From Allobogoriella alba (lineage in GTDB: Bacteria; Actinomycetota; Actinomycetes; Actinomycetales; Actinomycetaceae): 64,000 nt of DNA. The position numbers were made by a program, and so were the translations under genes. Positions 7,292 through 15,570 of the stretch are shown here, piece by piece (position 1 is the stretch's first letter; every line of letters starts with the position of its first letter). Location: NCBI RefSeq assembly GCF_042665525.1, contig NZ_JBHTCQ010000001.1, forward strand, positions 2,074,869 to 2,138,868, read 5' to 3'. The notes under the pieces were generated by a model. That model did no database searches, had not been told where the DNA came from, and saw nothing but the letters and a program-made list of their open reading frames with translations.

Positions 7292-8216
7292 GGTGCGCGC
7301 CATGCCGGTCCCGGACGGACTGGTCGGCGAGCGGGTGGACGCCGCCCTCGCACGGCTGCTCGGGTTGTCCCGCACGCGGGCGGCGGAGCTCGCGGCCGAG
7401 GGCGGGGTCCGCCTCGACGGCCGGAGCCTCGGCAAGTCGGACCGGCTGACCGCCGGCGGGTGGCTCGAGGTGACGCTGCCCGACGTCGCGGCACCGGCCG
7501 CGGCGGAACCCGTCGCCGTGGAGGGGATGAGGATCGCCTATGCGGACGACGACGTGGTGGTCGTCGACAAGCCGGTCGGCGTCGCCGCCCACCCGTCGCC
7601 CGGATGGGACGGCCCGACGGTCGTCGGGGCACTCGCGGCGGCCGGTCACCGGATCGCCACCTCGGGGGCGGCCGAGCGCCAGGGCGTGGTCCACCGGCTC
7701 GACGTCGGCACGTCCGGTCTCATGGCCGTCGCGAAGTCCGAGGTCGCCTACACGGTCCTGAAGCGCGCGTTCAAGGAGCGCACGGTCGAGAAGGTCTACC
7801 ACGCCCTCGTCCAGGGGCATCCAGACCCCTCGGCCGGCACGGTCGACGCCCCGATCGGCCGCCACCCCACCGCTTCGTACAAGATGGCCGTCGTCGCCGG
7901 CGGCAAGGAGTCCGTCACGCACTACGAGACCCTCGAGGCCATGGCCGGCGCGTCGTTGCTCCAGATCCACCTCGAGACCGGGCGGACGCACCAGATCCGG
8001 GTGCACATGGCGGCCGTGCGGCACCCCTGCGTCGGCGACGTCACCTACGGGGCCGACCCCCGGCTGGCCGAGCGGCTTGGTCTGACCCGTCAGTGGCTGC
8101 ACGCCGTGCGGCTGGGCTTCGACCATCCGGTCACCGGGCAGTGGACCCAGATCAGCAGCGAGTACCCGGAGGACCTCGCGGAGGCCCTCCGACACATGCG
8201 GGAGGGAACCCGATGA
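7284..8216 (+). CDS. RluD-family 23S rRNA pseudouridine synthase
   Basis: This 310-residue enzyme isomerises uridine to pseudouridine in RNA, most likely 23S rRNA. It has an N-terminal S4 RNA-binding segment (VDAALARLLGLSRTRAAELA). The catalytic domain follows, with the RluA/RluD motif GVVHRLDVGTSGLMAVAKS, which contains the catalytic Asp in HRLD. Further family motifs are DVVVVDKPVGVAAHP, LETGRTHQIRVHMA and HPCVGDVTYG. ATG 7284 overlaps the lspA stop by 8 nt (ATGCCTGA), so the pair is coupled; lspA next to an rluD homologue is a widespread arrangement. Its exact target uridines cannot be read from sequence. Confidence 0.93.
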   Translation: MPEVRAMPVPDGLVGERVDAALARLLGLSRTRAAELAAEGGVRLDGRSLGKSDRLTAGGWLEVTLPDVAAPAAAEPVAVEGMRIAYADDDVVVVDKPVGVAAHPSPGWDGPTVVGALAAAGHRIATSGAAERQGVVHRLDVGTSGLMAVAKSEVAYTVLKRAFKERTVEKVYHALVQGHPDPSAGTVDAPIGRHPTASYKMAVVAGGKESVTHYETLEAMAGASLLQIHLETGRTHQIRVHMAAVRHPCVGDVTYGADPRLAERLGLTRQWLHAVRLGFDHPVTGQWTQISSEYPEDLAEALRHMREGTR

Positions 8217-8716
8217 GTGCAGGGCGTGCGGCGGACCAGGTCACGGTCCTGACCGTGACGGACCGACGGCAGCTCGAGCAGGCGTGGGAGGTGCGCACCG
8301 AGGTCTTCGTCGACGAGCAGCACGTCCCGGTCGAGGAGGAGATCGACGCGCTCGACACCGCAGCGACGACCAGTCACGTGCTCGCGGTCGACGAGGAGGG
8401 CAGGGCCATCGGCACCGGCCGGCTCCTGAGCGACCCGGACCACGCCGGCGAGGTGCACCTGGGACGCCTCGCGGTCCGCGCCCGCGTCCGCGGACGCGGC
8501 ATCGGCGCGCAGCTCGTGGCGGCGATCGAGCGGGTCGCACTCGAACGGCACGCCGTGCCGGACGGCGAGGGCCGCCTGCGCGTCCGCGTGGTGCTGGCGG
8601 CGCAGGAGTCCGCCATGGAGTTCTACCGCCGCCTGGGCTACGAGGTGGTCAGCGGCCGTCGGTACCTGGACGCCGGCATCTGGCACCAGGACATGGCGCG
8701 GACCCTCACCGCCTGA
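8213..8716 (+). CDS. GNAT-family N-acetyltransferase
   Basis: The 167-residue protein shows the GNAT fold: VRTEVFVDEQHVPVEEEIDALD in the N-terminal part, then GEVHLGRLAVRARVRGRGIG (acetyl-CoA binding, R-x-x-G-x-G), and AMEFYRRLGYEVVSGRRYLDAGIWHQDMART at the end. It resembles the ElaA/YjcF type of acyltransferase; the substrate is unknown. ATG 8213 shares ATGA with the upstream pseudouridine synthase, making an lspA-rluD-GNAT coupled run. The gene ends about 100 bp before dnaE, which has its own promoter. Confidence 0.87.
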   Translation: MSAGRAADQVTVLTVTDRRQLEQAWEVRTEVFVDEQHVPVEEEIDALDTAATTSHVLAVDEEGRAIGTGRLLSDPDHAGEVHLGRLAVRARVRGRGIGAQLVAAIERVALERHAVPDGEGRLRVRVVLAAQESAMEFYRRLGYEVVSGRRYLDAGIWHQDMARTLTA

Positions 8717-8800
8717 CGCACGCTCGGCGTGTCCCGACCCGACACGCCGGGACCGGGCGCCACGCCCCGGACGGTGCGCTCCGACGTCGTACCCGGCACC

Positions 8801-8806
8801 TAGAAT
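8801..8806 (+). promoter_or_regulatory. -10 element for leaderless dnaE
   Basis: TAGAAT at 8801-8806 ends exactly 7 nt before the dnaE ATG (8814), so transcription should begin at or next to the A of the start codon. No Shine-Dalgarno sequence is present (CCCCCGC precedes the ATG), which supports a leaderless mRNA. Confidence 0.8.
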
Positions 8807-8813
8807 CCCCCGC

Positions 8814-11800
8814 ATGGCTGCCGGGGGATCTGAAGACTTCGTCCACCTCCACGTCCACACCGAGTACTCGATGCTCGACGGCGCGGCCAAGCTGGACCCG
8901 CTGTTCGCCGAGGTGAACCGGCTTGGTCAGAAGGCCATCGCCATGACCGACCACGGCTACATGTTCGGCGCCTTCGACTTCTGGAAGTCGGCACGCGACG
9001 CGGGCGTCAAACCCATCATCGGCGTCGAGGCGTACCTGACACCCGGCACATCGAGGCACGACAAGACGCGCGTGCGCTGGGGCGAGGAGCACCAGGCCGA
9101 GGACGACGTCTCGGCCCGCGGCTCCTACACGCACATGACGCTGCTGTCGAAGTCGACGGAGGGCATGCACAACCTGTTCCGCATGGCCTCCCTCGCCTCG
9201 CTCGAGGGTCAGATGGGCAAGGCGCCGCGGATGGACCGCGAGCTGCTGAGCACCTACGGCAACGGCCTCATCGCGACCACGGGCTGCCCCTCGGGAGAGA
9301 TCCAGACGCGTCTGCGGCTGCGCCAGTGGGACGAGGCGGTGCGCGCCGCCGGCGAGTTCCAGGACATCTTCGGCAAGGAGAACTACTACGTCGAGCTCAT
9401 GCAGCACGGGCTCGACCTGGAGACCCGGGTCACCCCGGACCTGCTGCGGCTCGCCGAGCACATCGGCGCCCCGCTGCTGGCCACCAACGACTCCCACTAC
9501 GTGACGGCCGAGGACACCAGCACCCACGACGCACTGCTGTGCATCAACTCCGGCTCCACCCTCGCCGATCCGAACCGGTTCAAGCTCACCGGTGACACGT
9601 ACTACGTGCGCTCGGCGGCCGAGATGCGCGAGCTCTTCCGGGACCACCCGGAGGCGTGCGACAACACGCTGCTCGTCGCGGAGCAGTGCGACGTGCAGTT
9701 CACCACGGCCGCCGACGGCGCCAACTACATGCCCCGGTTCGAGGTGCCGCCGGGTGAGGACGAGCACTCCTGGTTCGTCAAGGAGGTCGAGAAGGGCCTG
9801 CACTACCGCTTCGGCGAGGCCATCCCCGACGAGGTGCGCAAGCAGGCGGACTACGAGGTCGGCGTAATCACCCAGATGGGGTTCCCGGGCTACTTCCTCG
9901 TCGTCGCGGACTTCATCAACTGGGCCAAGGAGCGCGGCATCCGCGTCGGGCCCGGCCGCGGTTCCGGCGCCGGCTCGATGGTCGCGTACGCGATGCGCAT
10001 CACCGACCTCAACCCCCTCGCGCACGGGCTGATCTTCGAGCGGTTCCTCAATCCCGACCGCGTCTCGATGCCCGACTTCGACGTCGACTTCGACGAGCGT
10101 CGGCGCGGTGAGGTGCTCGAGTACGTCACGAACAAGTACGGCGACGACCGCGTCGCGCAGGTGGTCACCTACGGCACGATCAAGGCCAAGCAGGCCCTCA
10201 AGGACTCCTCCCGGGTGCTCGGCTACCCCTTCGCCATGGGGGAGAAGCTGTCCAAGGCGATGCCGCCCACCGTCATGGGCAAGGACATCACCGTCAAGGG
10301 CATGTTCGACCGCGAGGACAAGCGGTACGCCGAGGCGGAGGAGTTCCGCCAGCTCCACGCCGCCGACCCGGACGCGCAGAAGGTTGTCGAGCTGGCCAAG
10401 GGCCTGGAGGGCCTGAAGCGGCAGTGGGGCGTGCACGCCTGCGCCGTCATCATGTCCTCGGCGCCGCTCATCGACATCATCCCGATCATGCGCCGGCCGC
10501 AGGACGGCGCCATCATCACGCAGTTCGACTACCCGACCGCCGAGGGCCTCGGGCTGCTGAAGATGGACTTCCTGGGGCTGCGGAACCTCACCGTGATCGG
10601 CGACGCGCTGCGGAACATGGAGCGCAACGGCAAGGAGCAGGTCGACCTCGAGAACCTGGGACTCGAGGACCGGAAGACCTATGAGCTGCTCTCGCGCGGC
10701 GACACGCTCGGCGTCTTCCAGCTCGACGGCGGTGGCATGCGCACGCTGCTGCGCCAGATGAAGCCGGACAACTTCGAGGACATCTCCGCCGTCGGTGCCC
10801 TGTACCGGCCCGGTCCGATGGGGGCGAACTCCCACACCAACTACGCGCTGCGCAAGAACGGCCAGCAGCAGATCACCCCGATCCACCCGGAGCTGGCCGA
10901 GCCTCTGGAGGAGATCCTCGGCACGACCTACGGCCTGATCGTCTACCAGGAGCAGGTCATGGCGATCGCGCAGAAGCTCGCCGGGTTCTCGCTGGGGCAG
11001 GCGGATCTGCTGCGCCGCGCCATGGGCAAGAAGAAGAAGGCGGAGCTGGACAAGCAGTACGTCGGCTTCGAGTCCGGCATGCTCGATCGCGGCTACTCCA
11101 AGGACGCGGTCAAGACCCTGTGGGACATCCTGCTGCCGTTCTCCGACTACGCCTTCAACAAGGCCCACTCGGCGGCGTACGGGGTGGTCTCCTACTGGAC
11201 CGCCTACCTCAAGGCCAACTACCCGACCGAGTACATGGCCGCCCTGCTCACCTCGACGCAGGACAACAAGGACCGTCTCGCGCTCTACCTGGCCGAGTGC
11301 CGGCACATGGACATCACCGTCCTGCCGCCGGACGTCAATACCTCGGCGGCGGACTTCACGCCCGTCGGCACGGACATCCGCTTCGGCCTGGCAGCCATCC
11401 GTAACGTGGGCGCCAACGTGGTGGGCGCGATCGTCGAGACCCGCCAGGAGAAGGGCGAGTTCACCTCGTTCACGGACTTCCTGGACAAGGTGCCGGCCGT
11501 CGTGTGCAACAAGCGCACGGTCGAGTCGCTCATCAAGGCCGGTGCCTTCGACTCCCTCGGCCACCGGCGACGGGCGCTGCTCGCGCGCCACGAGGAGGCG
11601 ATCGACGCCGTCGTGGACGTCAAGCGCAACGAGGCCGTGGGTCAGTTCGACCTGTTCGCCGGACTCACGGACGGCACAGGGGCGGCGCCCGGCGGCGGCT
11701 TCGCCGTCGAGATCCCCGACCTGCCGGAGTGGGACAAGAAGCAGAAGCTCGCCTTCGAGCGCCAGATGCTCGGGCTGTACGTCTCCGACCATCCCCTCGC

Positions 11801-12368
11801 CGGGCTCGAGCACGTCCTGGACCGGGTCGCCGACACCCAGGTGGCGACGCTGCTGGAGGACGGGGCCGTGGCCGACGGCGCAAACGTGCACATCGCCGGG
11901 CTGATCACGTCCCTGCAGCGCAAGATGACCAAGAACGGCAACCCCTGGGCCATCGCGACGGTCGAGGACCTCTCCGGCTCGATCGAGGTGCTGTTCTTCC
12001 CGCAGACCTACACGACCGTCTCCACGGCGCTGGCCGAGGACACGATTGTCACGGTGCGCGGCCGCCTCAACCGGCGGGACGAGGTGCCGACCATCTACGC
12101 GCAGGAGATGACGCTCCCGGACGTCTCCGACGTCGAGAACGGGCCGGTGGCGGTCACGCTGCCGGAGAACCGGTGCACCGGCCCGGTGGTCGAGCAGCTG
12201 CGCGGGATCCTCGCCAACCACCCGGGACCGGCGGAGGTGCGGCTGCACCTGACCAAGCCGGGCCGCGCCACCGTCATGCGGCTGGCCGACACGCTGCGCG
12301 TCCAGCCCACGCCGGCGCTGTACGGCGATCTCAAGGCGCTCCTCGGGCCCAGCTGCCTGGTGGGCTGA
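8814..12368 (+). CDS. dnaE: DNA polymerase III alpha subunit DnaE1
   Basis: This is the replicative polymerase catalytic subunit, 1184 residues, the normal size for DnaE1. The PHP domain starts with FVHLHVHTEYSMLDGAAK (metal-binding His 12 and 14) and continues with TDHGYMFGAF. The C-family polymerase catalytic core has PDFDVDFDERRR at 420-431, with the metal-binding Asp residues. Later come SYWTAYLKANYPTEY, helix-hairpin-helix elements, and a C-terminal OB fold (NVHIAGLITSLQRKMTKNG, VRGRLNRRDEVPTIYAQEM). In actinobacteria the DnaE1 PHP domain acts as the proofreading exonuclease. The gene is expressed from a leaderless promoter and is convergent with the small S4 gene. Confidence 0.98.
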   Translation: MAAGGSEDFVHLHVHTEYSMLDGAAKLDPLFAEVNRLGQKAIAMTDHGYMFGAFDFWKSARDAGVKPIIGVEAYLTPGTSRHDKTRVRWGEEHQAEDDVSARGSYTHMTLLSKSTEGMHNLFRMASLASLEGQMGKAPRMDRELLSTYGNGLIATTGCPSGEIQTRLRLRQWDEAVRAAGEFQDIFGKENYYVELMQHGLDLETRVTPDLLRLAEHIGAPLLATNDSHYVTAEDTSTHDALLCINSGSTLADPNRFKLTGDTYYVRSAAEMRELFRDHPEACDNTLLVAEQCDVQFTTAADGANYMPRFEVPPGEDEHSWFVKEVEKGLHYRFGEAIPDEVRKQADYEVGVITQMGFPGYFLVVADFINWAKERGIRVGPGRGSGAGSMVAYAMRITDLNPLAHGLIFERFLNPDRVSMPDFDVDFDERRRGEVLEYVTNKYGDDRVAQVVTYGTIKAKQALKDSSRVLGYPFAMGEKLSKAMPPTVMGKDITVKGMFDREDKRYAEAEEFRQLHAADPDAQKVVELAKGLEGLKRQWGVHACAVIMSSAPLIDIIPIMRRPQDGAIITQFDYPTAEGLGLLKMDFLGLRNLTVIGDALRNMERNGKEQVDLENLGLEDRKTYELLSRGDTLGVFQLDGGGMRTLLRQMKPDNFEDISAVGALYRPGPMGANSHTNYALRKNGQQQITPIHPELAEPLEEILGTTYGLIVYQEQVMAIAQKLAGFSLGQADLLRRAMGKKKKAELDKQYVGFESGMLDRGYSKDAVKTLWDILLPFSDYAFNKAHSAAYGVVSYWTAYLKANYPTEYMAALLTSTQDNKDRLALYLAECRHMDITVLPPDVNTSAADFTPVGTDIRFGLAAIRNVGANVVGAIVETRQEKGEFTSFTDFLDKVPAVVCNKRTVESLIKAGAFDSLGHRRRALLARHEEAIDAVVDVKRNEAVGQFDLFAGLTDGTGAAPGGGFAVEIPDLPEWDKKQKLAFERQMLGLYVSDHPLAGLEHVLDRVADTQVATLLEDGAVADGANVHIAGLITSLQRKMTKNGNPWAIATVEDLSGSIEVLFFPQTYTTVSTALAEDTIVTVRGRLNRRDEVPTIYAQEMTLPDVSDVENGPVAVTLPENRCTGPVVEQLRGILANHPGPAEVRLHLTKPGRATVMRLADTLRVQPTPALYGDLKALLGPSCLVG

Positions 12369-12386
12369 GCCGGTCGCCGGCGGCGA

Positions 12387-12614
12387 TCAGCCCACGCGAG
12401 CCCGTCGCCGTCCGGACGGCAGGTCGACCTCGACCACAGACCCGGTCACCAGCTGGCGACCGCGGCGGGTCTCGACCTCGCCGTCGACCGTCACCTCGCC
12501 GTCGGTGATGAGCGCCCGGGCCTGCGAGCCGTCGTCGGCCAGGTCCGCCAGCTTGAGGAACTGCCCGAGCCGGATCGAGCCCTCGGTGGGGATGGTCGGC
12601 ACGTCGTCACTCAT
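12387..12614 (-). CDS. Small S4-domain RNA-binding protein (YbcJ/YaaA-like)
   Basis: This 75-residue protein is almost entirely an S4 RNA-binding fold: IRLGQFLKLADLADDGSQAR, ALITDGEVTVDGEVETRRGR and a final strand VVEVDLPSGRR. Proteins of this size are RNA-binding S4 proteins of unknown target, probably ribosome- or rRNA-linked. ATG at 12614 is preceded by GGGAGGA on the minus strand. It is convergent with dnaE, leaving only 18 bp between the stops, and divergent from the DinB-like gene. Family is clear; cellular role unknown. Confidence 0.85.
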   Translation of the reverse strand: MSDDVPTIPTEGSIRLGQFLKLADLADDGSQARALITDGEVTVDGEVETRRGRQLVTGSVVEVDLPSGRRRARVG

Positions 12615-12674
12615 GCCCCGATCCTCCCAGGAATGCCGTTGCCGGGCGGTACTCCGAGCCGGTAGAGGTGACGG

Positions 12675-13196
12675 ATGACCGACGTCGCGCCCGCCCGCGA
12701 GGCCCTCACCTGGCAGTTCGACATGGTGTGGTCCCTCGCCCAGTACCACCTGCCCGCCCTGACGGACGAGATGTGCACCTGGGAGCCGGCGCCCGGTGCG
12801 TGGACGGTGCGGCCGACGGACGACGGCTGGGTGGCCGACTGGGCGGACGAGGAGCCCGACCCCGTCCCGGCGGTGACCATCGGCTGGGTCTGCTGGCACA
12901 TCGCCTGGTGGTGGTCCGAGACGGTCGCCCGGGCACGCGGTGAGGAGCCTCCCGGCCGCACCGGGGTCCGCTACCCGGGGTCGGCGGACGGTGTCCGGGC
13001 TCAGCTGACCGCGCTCGCCGAGCAGTGGCGCGAGATCCTCGCGGACCTCGACGACGCCGCACTGAGCCGCCCCTCGACGTTCCCCTGGCCGGACGAGCGA
13101 CCGTTCGCGACGACGATCGCCTGGGCGCACGCCGAGCTGATGAAGAACGTCGCCGAGATCGGTCTCCTCCGGACGGTCCACCGGGCCCGGACCTAG
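12675..13196 (+). CDS. DinB-superfamily protein
   Basis: The 173-residue product has the four-helix DinB/YfiT-like organisation. Motifs are WQFDMVWSLAQYHLPALTDEMC, WEPAPGAWTVRP, the His-containing helix GWVCWHIAWWWSETVARARG, and the late His in TTIAWAHAELMKNVAEIGLLR. These three helices normally supply a metal-binding histidine triad, and relatives are thiol-dependent transferases, often mycothiol-dependent in actinobacteria. That function is inference. TAGAGG at 12663-12668 lies 6 nt before the ATG, so the mRNA may be leaderless. The TAG stop is also the first part of the hisD -10 hexamer. Confidence 0.8.
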   Translation: MTDVAPAREALTWQFDMVWSLAQYHLPALTDEMCTWEPAPGAWTVRPTDDGWVADWADEEPDPVPAVTIGWVCWHIAWWWSETVARARGEEPPGRTGVRYPGSADGVRAQLTALAEQWREILADLDDAALSRPSTFPWPDERPFATTIAWAHAELMKNVAEIGLLRTVHRART

Positions 13197-13199
13197 ACT
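13194..13199 (+). promoter_or_regulatory. -10 element for leaderless hisD
   Basis: TAGACT at 13194-13199 ends 7 nt before the hisD ATG (13207) and overlaps the TAG stop of the preceding gene. The same hexamer at the same spacing precedes hisC about 10.9 kb away. Confidence 0.75.
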
Positions 13200-13206
13200 G
13201 AGGGCC

Positions 13207-14559
13207 ATGCTCACGCGCACGGACCTGCGGGGCCGAACCCTGACCACGGCCGAGCTCACGGCTCTGCTCCCGCGGGCCGCGCTCGACGTCGAGCAGGCGC
13301 TGCAGAGCGTCCTGCCCGTCATCCATGACGTGCGGGCACGCGGGGCCGGGGCGCTGCGTGACCTCGCCGAGCGCTTCGACGGGGTCCGGCCCGAGCACGT
13401 GCGAGTCCCGCGGGAGGCACTCACCGCCGCGCTCCGGGAGCTCGCGCCCGATCTGCGTGCGGCGCTCGAGCTGTCGGTGGCACATCTGCGTTCCGGGCAC
13501 ACGGCGCAGCTGCCGACCGAACGCGTCACCGAGGTCGTGCCCGGCGGTGTCGTGCGGCAGCGGTGGGTACCGGTCCGGAGGGTCGGTCTGTACGCCCCGG
13601 GAGGCCTGGCCGTCTACCCCTCCAGCGTGCTCATGAACGCCGTGGCCGCCCAGGTCGCGGGGGTCGAGGAGCTGGTGGTCGCCTCGCCGCCGCAGCGCGA
13701 GCACGACGGCTGCCCGCACCCGGTGATCCTCGCCGCGTGCGCCATGCTCGGCATCGAGGAGGTGTATGCGGCCGGGGGAGCCCAGGCGGTCGCCATGCTC
13801 GCCCACGGCGCCCGCGTCGAGAGCGACGTCGACCGCGCGGACCTCGAGGCGGCCGGCGGCTCCGGTGACGTGCTCTGCGAACCGGTCGACGTCGTCACCG
13901 GACCGGGAAACGTCTACGTCGCCGCCGCCAAGCGCGCCGTGATGGGGACGGTGGGCATCGACGCCGAGGCCGGGACCACGGAGATCGCGGTCCTCGCGGA
14001 CGACACGGCCGACCCGGCGCACGTCGCCGTCGACCTCATGTCGCAGGCCGAGCACGACCCGGCGGCCGCGTCGGTGCTCATCACCGACTCGCCGTCGCTC
14101 GCCGACGCCGTCGACTCCGAGCTCGCGCGGCGTGTGCCGCGGACCCGGCACGCGGAGCGTGTGCGGACGGCACTGACCGGGCCGCAGTCCGGGACGCTGC
14201 TGGTCGCCGACCTCGACCACGGCGTTGCGGTGGCGGACGCCTACGGTGCCGAGCACCTCGAGATCCAGACCGCCGACGCAGCGGGTGTCGCCGGCCGGGT
14301 CCGCAACGCGGGCGCGGTCTTCGTGGGCCCCTACTCACCGGTGCCGCTCGGGGACTACCTGGCCGGGTCCAACCACGTCCTGCCCACCGGCGGGACGGCG
14401 CGGTTCGCCAGCGGCCTGAACGTCATGGCCTACATCCGCGGCGTCCAGGTGATCGAGTACGGCGAGGCTGCGCTGAAGGAGCTCGCGGACCCGCTCACGA
14501 CCCTGGCGACCTCCGAGGACCTGCCGGCCCACGGCGAGGCGGTCCGGGCACGCTTCTGA
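13207..14559 (+). CDS. hisD: Histidinol dehydrogenase HisD
   Basis: HisD catalyses the last two oxidations of histidine synthesis (L-histidinol to L-histidine, using NAD and Zn). The 450-residue protein has LYAPGGLAVYPSSVLMNAV, YAAGGAQAVAMLAHG, DVVTGPGNVYVAAAKR, the metal/substrate segment EHLEIQTADA and the C-terminal GSNHVLPTGGTARFASGLNV. A short insertion (ESDVDRADLEAAGGSGD) before the VTGPGN motif is seen in some actinobacterial HisD proteins. The gene is normally first in a hisDCB operon, but here the rest of the operon begins at 24062. It shares TGATG with the downstream reductase gene. Confidence 0.97.
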   Translation: MLTRTDLRGRTLTTAELTALLPRAALDVEQALQSVLPVIHDVRARGAGALRDLAERFDGVRPEHVRVPREALTAALRELAPDLRAALELSVAHLRSGHTAQLPTERVTEVVPGGVVRQRWVPVRRVGLYAPGGLAVYPSSVLMNAVAAQVAGVEELVVASPPQREHDGCPHPVILAACAMLGIEEVYAAGGAQAVAMLAHGARVESDVDRADLEAAGGSGDVLCEPVDVVTGPGNVYVAAAKRAVMGTVGIDAEAGTTEIAVLADDTADPAHVAVDLMSQAEHDPAAASVLITDSPSLADAVDSELARRVPRTRHAERVRTALTGPQSGTLLVADLDHGVAVADAYGAEHLEIQTADAAGVAGRVRNAGAVFVGPYSPVPLGDYLAGSNHVLPTGGTARFASGLNVMAYIRGVQVIEYGEAALKELADPLTTLATSEDLPAHGEAVRARF

Positions 14560-15014
14560 TGCGACGCATCCCCCGGCCGCTGGCGCGCGCGCCGATCGCC
14601 CTGTTCCGGGCGGGCCTGGGTGCGCTGCTCGGGGACACGGCCGTCATGGTCGAGCATCGTGGACGGAGGTCCGGGCTGCCGCGGCACGTGGTGCTCGAGG
14701 TCCTCGTGGCCGAGCCGGACGCCGTCGTCGTGGTGAGCGGTTACGGCGAGCGGGCGCAGTGGTTCCGCAACGTCCGCGTCGACCCGCGGGTCCGGCTCTG
14801 GTGGGGACGCGCGCGGGGCGTTCTGGCCCTCGCCGAGGTGCTCGACGCGTCCGCCGGACGTGAGCTGCTGGAGACGTACCGGCGGCTGCATCCCTGGCGG
14901 TCGAGGTTCGTCGCCCGCGTCCTGGACCTGCCCGCGCTGGGCGATCCGCGCCCGCTGCCGCACGACATCGGTGAGACGGTCCGCCTGGTGCGGATCAGCC
15001 GGGTGACGACCTGA
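14559..15014 (+). CDS. Deazaflavin (F420)-dependent nitroreductase-family protein
   Basis: This 151-residue protein belongs to the small split-barrel family that includes mycobacterial Ddn (DUF385). Typical elements are VMVEHRGRRSGLPRHVVLEV, AVVVVSGYGERAQWFRNVRVDPRVRLWWG and a C-terminal segment GETVRLVRISRV. Members bind coenzyme F420 and reduce quinones or nitro compounds. The substrate here is unknown. Its ATG overlaps the hisD stop (TGATG), so it is probably co-transcribed with hisD, in the place where hisC is usually found. A second family member is at 34070-34480. Confidence 0.82.
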   Translation: MRRIPRPLARAPIALFRAGLGALLGDTAVMVEHRGRRSGLPRHVVLEVLVAEPDAVVVVSGYGERAQWFRNVRVDPRVRLWWGRARGVLALAEVLDASAGRELLETYRRLHPWRSRFVARVLDLPALGDPRPLPHDIGETVRLVRISRVTT

Positions 15015-15031
15015 GCAAGAACTAGGGCTGC

Positions 15032-15069
15032 ACTTGCTATTGACAAGTGCACTTGTCTTTCGCAAGTAT
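15032..15069 (+). promoter_or_regulatory. Promoter and palindromic operator of the VOC-HxlR operon
   Basis: A perfect 16-nt palindrome GACAAGTGCACTTGTC lies at 15042-15057. It is flanked by a second inverted pair, ACTTGC (15032-15037) and GCAAGT (15062-15067). A consensus -35 TTGACA (15040-15045) overlaps the palindrome, and AAGTAT (15064-15069) is a weak -10. This geometry, operator between -35 and -10, suits repression by the HxlR-family regulator encoded at 15571. Confidence 0.75.
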
Positions 15070-15115
15070 CTCCCTGTGCCCGCGGCTCGGCGGGCCCCAA
15101 CTCGAGGGAGAGTCC

Positions 15116-15562
15116 ATGAGCACCAAGATCTTCGTGAACCTGCCCACCACCGATCTCGAGCGGGCCAAGGCCTTCTACTCGGCGCTCGGCTGGGAGATCA
15201 ACCCGAACTTCACCGACGACAACGCCGCCTGCGTCGTCATCGACGACGACGTCTACCTGATGATCCTCAAGCGGGAGTACCTCGCGACCTTCACGGACAA
15301 GCCGATCTCGGACCCGAGGACGAGCCTGCAGGTCGAGGTGGCGCTCAGCCGGGAGAGCCGGGAGGACGTCGACGCCCTCGTGGAGAAGGCGCTCGCGGCC
15401 GGCGGCACCGAGCCGCGGGACGTGCAGGACTACGGCTTCATGTACGGGCGCACGTTCGAGGACCCGGACGGCAACCTCTTCGCCCCGCTCTACATGGACC
15501 CGGTCGCGGCCGAGAAGGGACCGGAGGCGTTCGCGGCCGAACAGGAGGGGGCCACCGCCTAG
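15116..15562 (+). CDS. VOC-family (glyoxalase/bleomycin-resistance fold) protein
   Basis: The 148-residue product has the paired beta-alpha-beta-beta-beta modules of the VOC superfamily: FVNLPTTDLERAKAFYSALG at the start, then VVIDDDVYLMIL. The second module holds GFMYGRTFEDPDGNLFAPLYMD, whose final acidic residues often bind metal. It resembles the YaeR/PhnB-like predicted lactoylglutathione lyases; the substrate is unknown. ATG 15116 has the excellent ribosome site GAGGGAGAG. The regulator gene begins 8 nt after its stop, so the two form an operon controlled from the palindrome at 15042. Confidence 0.87.
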   Translation: MSTKIFVNLPTTDLERAKAFYSALGWEINPNFTDDNAACVVIDDDVYLMILKREYLATFTDKPISDPRTSLQVEVALSRESREDVDALVEKALAAGGTEPRDVQDYGFMYGRTFEDPDGNLFAPLYMDPVAAEKGPEAFAAEQEGATA

Positions 15563-15570
15563 GCGACGTC

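Noticed and set aside
8706..12248. A 1180-codon open frame on the minus strand opposite dnaE
   Set aside because: It is the complement of a conserved polymerase gene; high GC removes stop codons from the opposite strand. The translation is Arg/Gly/Val-rich with no family motif.
12369..12386. Terminator between dnaE and the S4 gene
   Set aside because: GCCGG and CCGGC can pair, but the 5-bp stem in an 18-bp gap is too weak to claim in such GC-rich DNA.
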